The position numbers and the translations under genes were made by a program. Under the pieces are notes generated by a model, which ran no database searches, was not told the DNA's origin, and saw only the letters and a list, made by a program, of their open reading frames with translations. A stretch of 64,000 bases of DNA, taken from assembly GCA_005406025.1 (NCBI GenBank), contig BGZK01000742.1, positions 62,001 to 126,000 of the forward strand, written 5' to 3'. Each line of letters starts with the position of its first letter. Within the stretch, counting starts at the first letter, position 1. Source of the stretch: Eumeta japonica (taxonomy: Eukaryota; Arthropoda; Insecta; Lepidoptera; Psychidae). Positions 1 through 11,900 of this stretch are shown piece after piece.

Positions 1-1535
1 AATTATCTCAATATTTTTTTAATAGTGCCATCTGTTAGATCAAAAATTTATTTCAGTATTTTTTTAATAGTGGCATCTGTTATATTTTAAAATTTACTGT
101 AGTATTTGATTTAAATAGCACCATCTGTTAAATCTCAAAATGTATTTGTGTTTCACTTAAATAGCGCCATCTGTTAGATCGCAAAACGTATCTCGGTGTT
201 TTATTGAAATAGCGCCATCTGTTAATTCGCAAAATATATCTAAGTGTTTTATTGAAATAGACCTGTTAGACCGAAAAAAATCATCTCGTTATTTAATTAA
301 AATAGAGCAATCTGTTAGGAGGCGGCAAATATTATCTCAGTATTTTATTTAAATAGCACCATCTGTTAGATCTAAAAATTATCTCGTTGTTTTATTGAAA
401 TAGCGTCATCTGTAAATTCACAAAATATATTTAGGTATTTTATTTAAATTGTGCCATGTATTTAATCTAAAAAATAATCTCGTTGTTTTTTTGAAATAGC
501 CCTATCTATTAGAAGATAAAATTTCTCACTATTTTATTTAAATACCGCCATCTCTTAGATCGATAAAATCATCTCGTTGTTTTATTTAAATAGCGCCATC
601 TTCTAAAATCACAAAACTTTTATGTTTTATTTAAATAGCGCCATCTTTTAAAATCATAAAACTTTTCTGTTTTATTTAAATAGCACCGTCTGTTAGATCG
701 CTAAATATATTTAAATGTTTTATTTAAATAGTGCCATCTGTTAAATAGAAAAATTATCTCAATATTTTTTAATAGCGCCATCTGTTAGATCGCTAAATGT
801 ATTTGAATGTTTTATTTAAATAGTGCCATCTGTTAAATAGAAAAATTATCTCAATATTTTTTTAATAGTGCCATCTGTTAGATTAAAAATCTATTTCAGT
901 ATTTTTTGAATAGTGGCATCTGTTATATTTTAAAATTTACTGCAGTATTTGATTTAAATAGCGCCATCTGTTAAATCTCAAAATGTATGTGTTTCACCTA
1001 AATAGCGCCATCTGTTAGATCGCAAAATGTATCTCGGTGTTTTATTTAGATAGTGCCATCTGTTATGTTACAAAATTTGTATTTTATTTAAATAGCGCTA
1101 TGTATTAGAAGGCAAAATGTTTCTCTGTATTTTATTCAAATAATGCAATCTGTTAGATCGAAAAAATCATATCGTTGTTTTATTGAAATAGCACCGTCTG
1201 TTAGATCGCAAACTACATCTAAGTGTTTTATTTAAATAGCGCTCTCTGGTTAGAAGGCAAAATGTTTCCCTGTATTTTATTCAAATAGTGCTATCTGTTA
1301 AATCGAAAAAATATCTTGTTTTTTATTGAAATATCGCCATCTCTTACATCGAAAAATTATCTCGTTGTTTTATTGAAATAGCGCCATCTGTTAGATCGCA
1401 AAATATGTCTGAGAGTTTCATTTAAATAGCGCCATCTATTAGTAGGCAAAATTTGTATCAGTATTATATTACAGATCGCCATCTGTTAGATCGCAAAATT
1501 TACCTCAGTATTAATTTAAATAGCGCTAACCAATG
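1..1535. repeat. Tandem array of ~47-bp units centred on TAGCGCCATCTGTTA
   Basis: About 33 diverged units follow one another at roughly 45-51 bp spacing. Each has a core close to TAGCGCCATCTGTTAGATC followed by an A/T-rich spacer that usually ends in TTTTATTTAAA. About nine cores carry exact AGCGCCATCT; the others differ by one to three bases (AGTGCCATCT, AGCACCATCT, AGCGTCATCT). The array starts before the left edge of the window and decays at about 1530. There is no convincing reading frame. The reverse-complement core, AGATGGCGCTA, resembles the insect CTCF core (see findings). Confidence 0.93.
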
Positions 1536-2340
1536 GCGCTATTCATAAAAGGCATGACAGGTGCAATAATGATAATACAATGCATGCTGTGGCAGAAAAC
1601 TATAACAATCTGGGAAAGTATCAAAATTAGTTTGAGTTTCAAACAATTTGAATTTCAAAACACGAGTAGGTTATTGTAATTGTTGTATTAAGAACTCTAA
1701 TAATAACAGCACAAATTGTTTTACATGTTGTGCGACAGTTAATAATTAATCTATTCATTAAATAAAATAAATATCACAAATCCTTTTCACAGCACCACCT
1801 AATTCGCATATTAAGTAAATATAATCCTTGCTTTTCTATGGAAAACAAATTATTTGACGTACTTAATCCCAAGTAATTACGAACGGCAGTCGGGGCGCTG
1901 CTGACGAGCACATAGCCAATAATAACGTACCTAGTTATAAACTGGGAGAGACGAGAGGCGATTTTGAAAATATCGATAATGGATTAATTAGTTACACGGA
2001 GATTGGTATTGAAAATTAAATTAAAAGCGACAGTAAATAATTCTTCAATACTATCGGTTTTTCTAGAGCGGGTAAAGAAGTTCCTAGGGTGGGCGCCGTC
2101 GACCATTGCCACCATTATCTACGTCTATGATTGGTGGAGTAAGAACTTGGTGCGTAGAACATATTCTACCGTCCAATCTTATAATGTATATTATTAAATA
2201 ATAAAAAACTCACTTGGTTACTGTAATTTAGGAACAGAGAGGTTTTGATATATTAATTTTTGCATTTGATATGAAAACACGGACTATATGGTATTGTGTA
2301 ATGTTAAACTGCGAAATGTTGAATGACTTTATATTATGAC
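1536..2340. other. Unassigned AT-rich DNA between repeats
   Basis: No gene is recognised. A 64-codon open frame at 2003-2197 begins with TTG, has no recognisable domain and is probably chance. The stretch around 1885-1960 is a little richer in C and G but gives no motif I can name. Confidence 0.5.
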
Positions 2341-3228
2341 TAGCTGGCCCGGCAGACATTCTTCTGCCCTTTTCTGTTTCTTTTTGCCCACATAACTAAT
2401 GCCCGTTGCTGTGCCACCATGAACGTATAATGAATTTCTTCATATTTTGTGTCTATTTATTTCTAACCGAATACCCGTATCGCTTTCAATTCCGCAGCCG
2501 GTCACACATTTGATTGTGATCCCGACCCCACATCCGTTTTCGACCCCAGTTTCGTTCTCCGTTTCGGTCCCGATCCAGCTTTTTATTCAGTTCCGATGGG
2601 ATTCTATTTCGTCCCGTTCATAATTCTCTGCCCTGCCTATAGATTATTGGGAGCTTTGTTAAATAAAACTAAATAAAGTTTATGTTCACTATTATATATT
2701 TTCTATTATTAGAGAGGTGCACTTGACTGCGCGTGGAACTCGTACGGAGTTGAAACACTGACTAAACGCATATTACTCTATGACTCTATGTGACGAATCA
2801 TTACGTTTATGTACTGAACTCCGATGAAGGAACAAAAAGACCTTGTCACAACGTGTAAATAGATTTACATTTTGTTGTAGTTCAATACTACCCCGTTTTC
2901 AATCCCGATTTCGCTACCAGTCACAATTCCGATTTAGACGAAGCCGGGAGTAAAGATTATATAAAAGGATTTTATATATATGAAATCGATAAACTCAGAA
3001 ACTATTTGACCGATCATTATAAATATTGGTATGTACATGTATTGGTTGAGCGATACGGAAGTCCGTACATCGCAGCGCCACCTGGTGGCAAGTCGCGTCA
3101 ATGGGGATAGCATAAAAACCTTCTCCGTGAAAAAATACGGGTACATACCAATATTCATAATGACCAGTCAAATAGTTCCTGAGTTTATTGATTTCATATG
3201 CATAAACATCCTTTTATATATATAGATA
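2341..3228. mobile_element. Non-autonomous element with a foldback end
   Basis: The block begins with TAGCTGGCCCGGCAGAC, a terminus type common among insect repeats. It then carries a degenerate run of CCCGATTCCG-like words (about 2466-2640 and again 2885-2935). It ends in a large inverted repeat whose arms lie at about 2960-3034 and 3135-3222. Because of this symmetry, frames on both strands give the same peptide words (YIPIFIM, EFIDFI), so the small open frames here are not genes. Whether the whole block is one element or two adjacent ones is not certain. Confidence 0.6.
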
Positions 3229-3888
3229 ATAACTTGACGATCCTTTAATTTTATGAATTTAATCCTTTTAATCTCATAAGAATTATTATTACAATAAATG
3301 AATCATATTTAACTAATGGAAGTTTGTTCTAAGGTACTGGTCGTATTTTGTTCGCATTATACTTTAAAACTGCCACTGTATGTATAGGTGTATGTGAGGG
3401 TTGCGCGATAGAATAAGCTATATCAACTACATAAAACGCATAATGAATTGGTAAATACATATATTGTCATTTTTAACGTAACACTTAATTCTCTAGATTT
3501 TTTTTTTTGCAAGATCCAACTGTAATGTAGTTAAGTAACCAAACTACGTCAATCTAATTCTACATTGTCAGTATAAAAATGATTCCCCATTACATTAACT
3601 GACAGGTACACGCTTAAATATGTATGAATTACTTGAAACTATAAACAACTATGAAGATTATAGGATACTTGTGGATTAGTAATATATAAAAAACAATATT
3701 TTTTCATATTCTGATCACTTTTCTTCACAACTTCTTCTTGTCATTCGGAATCAAAGTCACAGAACTTAACTGTAAAAAAAACAAATTAACTTTTAATAAT
3801 CAAGACCTTTGGATAGACTATGTTTGTTTTCAGTAAACAGCATCCAATTTAAAGAAAAAGACATGAATTAATTTGTTCCTATTCTATC
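3229..3888. other. Unassigned AT-rich DNA
   Basis: No gene, RNA or clear repeat is recognised. The right part leads into the nested element that starts at about 3889. Confidence 0.4.
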
Positions 3889-4261
3889 TTCAACATGCTC
3901 CTGACCGTTAACTTCGACAAATGACTCTACTGATGATAACTATCAAAAGCTGTCAAAGAATATATTTCAGTAATGCTTAGTCCCTGAGATTTTTATTACA
4001 AAGACTAAATAATTATTTACTCACAAAATAACTCACAAAGATTAGTAAATTTTTCGTATTTGAATGTAATATTCGCGTTGCCGCTTTTGGTTGCACGTGT
4101 TCCGTCGTAACGCGGCCGCACGCGGTCCGTGCCCGCCAACCGTTGCCATTTTTGTAAAGGGCCTTTCGCACTAGACACTGATTTATTGTTATATAATGTC
4201 TGTACATTGATTTATAATGTTCAAAAAGTTTCAAAAATTAAAACTTCACTTTTGGGCATAA

Positions 4262-4526
4262 GGGGCCATCCATAAATTACGTCACACGTTTATGGGCGGT
4301 CAACGAAATGTGACGATGCACGACATTCAAAAGCTTTGTGACGTCAAATCCGAAATACGAAAACGAAAAAAGGTTTATGTCTTTTGTTTTGTCCAATATT
4401 TAAAGTATTTTACACAAAAAAAAAAATGTATAAACTGCCGTTTTCGTTTATATGTGACCCCCTGTGACAAGGACCTGGGGGGTCAAAAACCTTATAATTT
4501 ATGTGACGTAATTTATGGATGGCCCC
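4262..4526. mobile_element. GGGGCC-ended MITE with TAA target duplication
   Basis: The terminal inverted repeats begin GGGGCCATCCATAAATTACGTCACA and end with the complement. The element is 265 bp and flanked by TAA at 4259-4261 and 4527-4529. The empty site is visible in the paralogous host copy (ccaTAAgttattt at about 46565), so boundaries and duplication are read directly. A 3-bp TWA duplication is typical of PIF/Harbinger elements; this class call is inference. A second, reverse-oriented copy lies at 15366-15667. Confidence 0.88.
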
Positions 4527-4577
4527 TAAGTTATTTTGAGAATTTTTGATATTTATCATCACTAGAGTCAAATCAAA

Positions 4578-5115
4578 AAAACTGGCCCATAGCATGTTGG
4601 ACCATGCTCATTGTAGGGTTTGAAAATGTAAAGAAATGCACCAAAGATGAAAAAAGTACGTTGTTACACTTTTTCTATGTTTACCGCACAGAAAAGTTAT
4701 AAGTACTTTAGTTGCCTATAACTAGAAAGTCAAGTAGTTATGTCGATTATTATTATTAAACTAGTGTCAACTAAAGTGTACCAGCAAAAGACTGTATCTT
4801 CATGGCACTTGCGTCCTTTTGTTGAGAAGTACAGTTTTTCAGCAATAACTAAAAAATCCGACTATATAAAAAATAATTTTCACATTGATGTATGCTGAAA
4901 AAATTTTTTTCAGCTTCTGTTACTTGTATGGAGTGCCCCCCTAGAAACATTTATGTTTTTTATTTAACTACCAGATTAAATAACGACTTGTACAAGACAC
5001 CTACACTATAAATTTAATCCATATACGTCCTGCAGTTTTTGAATAAAATGCCTGTGATGTACGGACGGACATGAAGTAATTATAAGGGTTCCGTTTTTTG
5101 GCTCGAAATCCTAAA
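4578..5115. mobile_element. Insertion ending TATAAGGGTTCCGTTTTTTGGC
   Basis: This block separates GAGTCAAAT from GCCAAAGTTAACGG, which are contiguous in the paralogous host copy near 46605, so it is a second insertion. Its right part (GGACGGACATGAAGTAATTATAAGGGTTCCGTTTTTTGG) is of a repeat type I associate with lepidopteran genomes. No coding potential was seen. AAAT at both junctions may be a target duplication. Confidence 0.65.
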
Positions 5116-5315
5116 ATGCCAAAGTTAACGGAAAACGTCAGTAACACCTTATTTTACACTATTTCAATGAGGCCGTTTAAGTTAAAAAGGTAATTTTAGG
5201 ATAGCTACTGTCATTCATTTACGGTTTAAATGTTTTATAAACGTTGATTAAGAGGTCTTTCCTGATTTTCCAAATTTTTTCAGAAAATGCAATATAAAGT
5301 ATTATAGATTATTTC

Positions 5316-5508
5316 ATTCTTCCACCATCTTTTAAATTGACATTTAACAAAAAGTAACTTTTAAAACAAAATTTGTGTTTCACATCCTCTTTTTAACGGT
5401 TGTTCAGACTACAACAACCCTTTAAAATGAAAATATGGAACGCAAATTTTATTTTAAAAGCGACTATCTGTTAAACTTCAGTTTAAAAGCAGATAGTGGA
5501 AGAGGCTC
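5316..5508. mobile_element. MITE with CTTCCACCATCT ends, copy 1
   Basis: An inverted-repeat element: the left end runs CTTCCACCATCTTTTAAA..TTAACAAAAAGT.ACTTTTAAAA and the right end mirrors it, closing with GATAGTGGAAGAGG. A related copy is at 36733-36937. The right edge is only about 14 bp from the in-frame stop of the THAP-ZZ gene (5522). The element carries a minus-strand AATAAA at 5453-5448 that could serve that transcript. Confidence 0.8.
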
Positions 5509-5521
5509 TTGATCACAAATA

Positions 5522-5957
5522 CTAAATGATCAATAAATAACAAAAATTTAAATTACCATCTTCTTCTAAGTATTCTTCTTCTAATATTTCTGTACCCTCA
5601 TCCATTACCTCGACCTTGAAAAATTGATTTTGACTCTCATCGACTTCGTTTGTCAATACCTGATCATTTGTCTGACTTCCGTCACTTGTTGATTCATTCG
5701 TATTATGGCTTTTGAGTTTTGAACTGTATATTTTTAATGGAATTTGGCTTAGATTAAAATTTACATTATCGTCTTGAGGCAGATCGTATTCAGGACCGAC
5801 TTTAAATATCTCCATGGATTTAATTTTTAAGGCTGGCTGTGCAGACGATTCTAATGGTACCGTAGGCTCCCATTCTGAAGAGTCGAACGAGTCCTCCAAG
5901 AATTCGACTGGATAATCATCCGATTCATTTTCCTGCTTCTGATTCGTTGTTGTATCT
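5522..5957 (-). CDS. THAP-ZZ exon 6: acidic tail
   Basis: After attttcttacag it opens [20 protein letters not shown] and stays open to TAG at 5522. It is rich in Glu, Asp, Ser, Thr and Asn ([19 protein letters not shown]), like a disordered or transactivation segment. A good donor (GAAGATG|gtaatt, exon end 5557) means the last 12 codons may be intron and a further exon could lie beyond the window. A MITE with AATAAA lies immediately downstream. Confidence 0.75.
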
Positions 5958-8900
5958 CTGTAAGAAAATATATGTTGAAATTAAATAGATAAATCATAGT
6001 ACTTCATAAAAAACAACAGGCGAGAAATGACGGACTTTGTATGCAGTGGAAAGATTAATTTTTTCAAATTTGCGTTGAAATGCAACAATTTTACTTTCTA
6101 ATTTTTAATGTTTTTAACGACAAGACTGTGAGGACAGGGTAAAGACAAAGAGAGATTATGAGAATGACAGGGAAAAGACCAAAAGTCAGAGCAGAGGACT
6201 AACAAAACCTTGTCCCTATTTTTATCAGTTGATGCTTGTATCAATCGTCACATACTTTTTAAATTTTATAACAATGCAAATCCCATGGATTTTTTGTCTT
6301 TCACAAACAGAAAACTAACAACAACCGACCAATGTAAGCTGTTACTACAATTTCACAATCATTTTAAATTATATTTCATTGTTCAATAGGATATATTTTA
6401 AAAATGTTCTGATATATTTCACGCTAATTTACAGTATAAAAATTGTTTTATTGACATTAAGTATATATTTTCCCATATATCTAAAACCTACTATCTTTAT
6501 ACTGAGAACTTATGTTCGACACAGGGTTTGTTTTCATTGCCAATATTTATTGCTATATACGAAAAACAGTACTAATTTATTCCTTTATCATTAGATTATA
6601 TCACTGTTATCTTTGGTAAATTTGTAGTTATGAATTGTTCGGGTCCTTTTAGGTCTTCATTTAATATACTCATTTGAAATTTTATCCATTTACATAATTT
6701 AATATGTACCATGATATATTAAAAAAGAATTGTGTTGTGTCAGTTTTTTATCGATTTAGTTCAATAAGTTATCGTCCCACTTTGAAGTAATTAAACTTTG
6801 TGTAATGTTACCTGTTAACTTGGTGATTATCCGTCAATATTTCCATGTGTTCAGTTGTATTCCCTTCATTCTTATTGATCATAAAGATGTCCCTGAGAGG
6901 AGTGAGAACATTTTGAAGTAACATCTGTAATAATAAAGTTATTTTGCAAGGTAACGGGTATAAATATAAATCCAGAATTAAGGGATTACTTATCAACATA
7001 AATGATATTTAATTATAACATGTTTAGGTAATGAATTTGAGATTTCTTTTTAAAAATAAATGAAATTAATCAAATAATAGGTCCAGTTAAACTTGCGCGA
7101 TTAATGCTCCTTTCTTATCTAAGGAACATGGTATAAATTTAGTGTCTTTTCATAGCCTTTTGTTTCACAAACAGAGAAAATTGAACTTTGAATCTCACAG
7201 TTAGCGATGACTCAAAATTAGATTATTAATAATGTAATTTGCAAATAATGCAGGTTTTGATTGCAAACTTTTTTATCGAAAAAAAAAAATATTTTAGAAG
7301 TCATCATATGAAGTAACTATCAAACAAAATACAAAGAGAAAAAATAGAAGAAAGCATAGAAAATGAACAGCCAATCAAAACTTTTTTTTCCATTTGGTTA
7401 ATGCGCCAACACATCGTAAGTTTTTTACAGTATACAATTATAATTGTACAAACGGCAAGATGTTTACATGATACATTTTTGTTCATGTAGGAAATTAATA
7501 GACACAGGTTTTATGTAGTGGTCCCCTTGAGTGGACATGTACTATGCACTACTACAGACTGGGTACATTAAAAATTTATCTGGTTCACTCGACAATTCCA
7601 TTGGACTGTTGTGCACACATATTTTTTTGCGATACAAATGACATGTGAATAGTTCTGTATTCAATATATGTCCCACTACTTATTTGATTAAATTTATCAA
7701 AAAAACTAAAATGAAACCAAGCCTTTCACATTATTTCATGAAAAACTTTAGTGACTAATAATTATTCACAATAAAAATTACAAATTAATGTTCGCATTGA
7801 AACATATTGTCCTGAGAAATTGTAAATAGTTGAATATCTAAAACAGTTTTTTTTTTCATTAAATGAACTTACAGTTTTTTATTCCACTTTCTCATAAACT
7901 ATAACTAGATTAAATATTTTTATAAAATCCTAACTTTCATTAACAAGTTAAAAGTAATAAATAATATTATTCATAAAAAACCATCTGATTATGTAGTATA
8001 ATCAGGTTCTGTAATTATCCATCACAATGTGCAGACATGTGTTACGAATATATGCCATTTTGTTCTAACAACATGTTGACATTTTATAGGTAGTGACATA
8101 ATTCCATTGCTGTATAAATTTTGGGATTTCTGATCAAAAAACTGTGACGAGTAGTTTTGGCAGTCCTCTCTTAATATTAACCTAACACTACCTAAAAAAT
8201 TCTGAAGAGACCGAAACAGGTGAACATCTGAAGGTACAAGGTCAGGGCTATATGGTGGATGCATTAACACTTCCCAACCTTCTTTTTTCAATATTTGTTG
8301 AGTGGCTAAAGATGTGTATGGTCTGGCATTATCATGGTGAAAAACCACACCCTTTCTGTTGATCAATTGCAGATGTTTTTTTTTCTTTACTTCTTGTTTA
8401 AATCTCATCAAGTACTGGCAAAAGAGATCCAAATTGATGATTTTGCCCGGCGGTAAAAGCTGATAATGAATAATGCCCTTCCAATCTTACTATACACAAA
8501 GAATTAAATTATTGCGAGTTAATCCGGATTTCGCTTTAGTCTGTAGAGCACGCTTGCCTTTGGACTATGATCTTTTTCGCATATTCTTGTCGTAGGTAAT
8601 CCATTTTTATCATCAGTGACCAATCTTTTTAAAAATAGTTCAGTTTCATTACATTTAAATAGAAAATCGCAAATAAATACACAATTTATTAGATTTCTTT
8701 CACTGAGCTCTTGTGAGACCCTAAGTGTCAAGTTTTTTTTTTATATGTCCAGCTTTTTTCTAATGAATCAAAACTGTTTTGTGGTCAGTCTCCAGCTCTT
8801 CCGCTATGTCATAAGAACTTATATGCCGATCTTGCTCAACTTTCTCCAAAATGGCATCAACTTTATCATTAATAAGTCGACCACAGAGTAAAATTCATCT

Positions 8901-11900
8901 TTGACATCAAAATTACTGCACTGAAAACGCTTGAACAAGTTTTGTGCAACTCTTACCGACACTGGATTAGATCTGTAAGCGTTAGAATTTTTTTCGTGGC
9001 TTGGGTTCCTTTTTTCTCTATTTTGTAACAAAAAATGCAAAATGTATCAAATTTCTAAATTAGATTCACTCATTTTGGCAAATAGAAAAACGGCCACAGT
9101 TTTAGTTTTTATTTATTTTTATTAAATGTCATCTATTTGGTGATATCAAAACTAGTCAGATAAAAACAGCACAACCAAAGAGATTTTAATGCAACTTTTT
9201 TTATGGAATATGACAAAAACTTTTTCCCCGACCTAATCTGTATTCCTGTTATGAATTTTTTTACACATTTATCTACACATAACCAGTTACCCGGTAAAGG
9301 GGAACACTTGTTCCAACAAAAATTTGCAATTTAGAGCTTAACATTTTGCAAACGGTTTCATAAATTCGAAAAATGCTTTTCACAGACATGCAATGTTTTT
9401 GAATGAGATATCCAATTATACCCAACATTATGGGATATGATAACATCTAACCACACACGTCTTTAGCCACTCAGCAAATATTAAAAGAAGAAGGTTGGAA
9501 AGTGTTAATGCATATGACCCTAACCTTACACCCTCAGATTTATCCCTGTTTCGGTTTCTTCAGAATTCTTTAGGTAATGTTAAGTTGACATCAAGAGAGG
9601 ATTGTCTGAACTACTTGTCGCAGTTTTTTGATCAGAACTTCAAAAATTTCTATGGCAATGAGATTGTCACTACCTACAAAATGTCAACATGTTGTTGAAC
9701 AAGATGGCATATATACATTATCATTAAACGTAAATAAAATATGAATAAAATTATCTTAACTTGTATATGAAATATAAAAAACTTTTTTTGGCTACCCCAT
9801 ATGTTTCTTTATTAAACACATAAGCATTTGATAAATGGAATAACAATTAACTACGCAAACACAAATTTAATACTAGGCAATGTTGATGGTACTTCAATGT
9901 ATCATCATCATCATCAAATTACCCTATCCTCTTAATATATGTAAGAATATGTTTGGAAAGCCATATCACAATTGATATTCGTTACAGGATTAATTTTTAA
10001 TGTAAAACCTAAATATAAACATAAAACAATAAAAAATATTTACAATACTTATAGTTGTATGTGTTGTAAATATTTTTTCTGAATAATAATTCAGCTGATG
10101 AATTTTGTAATTATAAGATAAATCTGTACACAAAATCGCGACTGAGACTGAAAATTATTGAGTAAAATCAAGATTAAGTGTTAATAGTAGATAAAAAAAT
10201 TAACTATTTCCATAAAAAAAAACAAAGCAGTGAATTGAGAACTTATATTAATTTATCAAATTTTTATATGACTGACGTACAAATTGAACAAATGCAAAAA
10301 TTTCAAAAATATGAATAAAATCATAAACACTAAAATAAAGAAAATCACTCAGACTTACATAAGGCAACGGTTTTGGCAATCTGACAACGACATGGTCAGA
10401 ATGGATCTTGGATATTTCACAAAATGAACACAAATCATAGTCTGGACATTGAACACATTTGTACCTATACCTGAAAAATCATAGTATTGTATGACAATAT
10501 GATTAAGTGACAGAGTTTATATATTTGAATTGTTTGTTAATAACTGATGGTAAACATTATAGAGACGTTTAAAAAAGAACAAGTGGACAAAATAAAATTA
10601 ATAGGCCCATGTTTGCTACAAACAGCAAAAGTGCCTCATTGTAGGCACATTTTAATTTCCATAATGGAATCTTGTCCTTATGTATCCATTCCCTTACAAG
10701 TCATACACTTATGTATGGCATAGAAAGCTAGGTGTAGCACTAGAAACACTAAAGTATAATCAATGAAGTGTCCTTGGAAGATAGGTATAGCAATTGTGAT
10801 ATCATAAAATGCTATGGTTTAAAAAAAAATGTAGCGACCAGAAAAGGAAATGGTATATTAAGGTAGTTTGGCCATCTCTTAGTTAGCATGCTTTTATTTA
10901 TCGAAGGATAACTAAAATCAGACTAACAAAAAATTTTGTACAGTAAATGTTTGTAATGCAAATAATTGTAAAGGAAACTCTAGCAAAACATATGCAGACC
11001 AAATTGATGGCATGTCAAAGACAAAATTTTCAAAACACTACGAGCTTGAATGATATGATTGTTGGATATCAATGAGGCAAGAAATTTTATAGGAAACAAA
11101 CTTCGTGAAGATCTGTAGTCTCTGTCTAGATATGGAAGCCAGCTTGTAAATAAAATATATTATTTCCTACCAATCTTTATCCTGACAGACATATAAGGTC
11201 GAGGAACAGTTTTTTTTTATATTCTATATACAAATTCAAGACAATTATTTATTATATTTTACTTTCATTTAATTATAATATATACAAGCCATTTTGTTCA
11301 ACAATTTGTTGCCATTTTATAGATAGTGACGTAATACCACTGCTATAAAAATTTTGGGACTTCTAAGGAGAAAACTGCTGTGAGTAGTTTTGACAGTCCT
11401 CTCTTAATGCTAAATTAACGCTACTTAAAGAATTCTGAAAAGACCGAAACAGATGAAAATCTGAGGGTGCAGGGTCAGGGCTATATTGTGGATGCATTAA
11501 CACTTGCCAACGAAACTCTCTCAATATTTACTGAGTGGCTAAAAGTGTGTATGTGCTGATCAATTCCGGCCGTTTTTTCTTTACTTCTTGCTTGGATCTA
11601 ATGAGCTATTGGCAGTAGAAACCTGAGTCATGGTTTCTCTCAGCGATGAACGGTCATAATTAGTAATGCCCTTCCAATCCCACACGCACACATATCATCA
11701 ACTTATTGCGAGTTCATTCGAGTTCCCTATAGTTTGTGTAGTTGCTTGCCTTTTGCATGATTTTCGCACGTTATTGTATGTAATTCGTTTTTCACCATCA
11801 GTAATCTATTTTTAAAAAACCGTTTGGTTTCATTACCTTTCAATAGAGAATCGCAAATGATTACACGAATCGTCAGATTTCTTTCAGTGAGCTCATGTGT

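Larger units (their letters stand above)
3889..5148. mobile_element. TIR element (host, copy 1) interrupted by two other elements
   Basis: The left end reads CAACATGCTCCTGA..TTAACTTCGACAAATGACTCTACTGATGATAACTATCAAAA. The right end is its imperfect inverted repeat, split between about 4550-4577 and 5116-5148. The same element lies uninterrupted at about 46230-46646. Alignment of the two shows insertions in this copy at 4262-4526 (a MITE) and about 4578-5115 (a second element). A CpG-rich stretch inside it at 4075-4150 also matches the other copy. The small frames in it (for example 4013-4234 minus) are not genes. Confidence 0.82.

Noticed and set aside
4292..4549. 85-codon frame across the GGGGCC MITE
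   Set aside because: Entirely inside a MITE and running over its TAA border.
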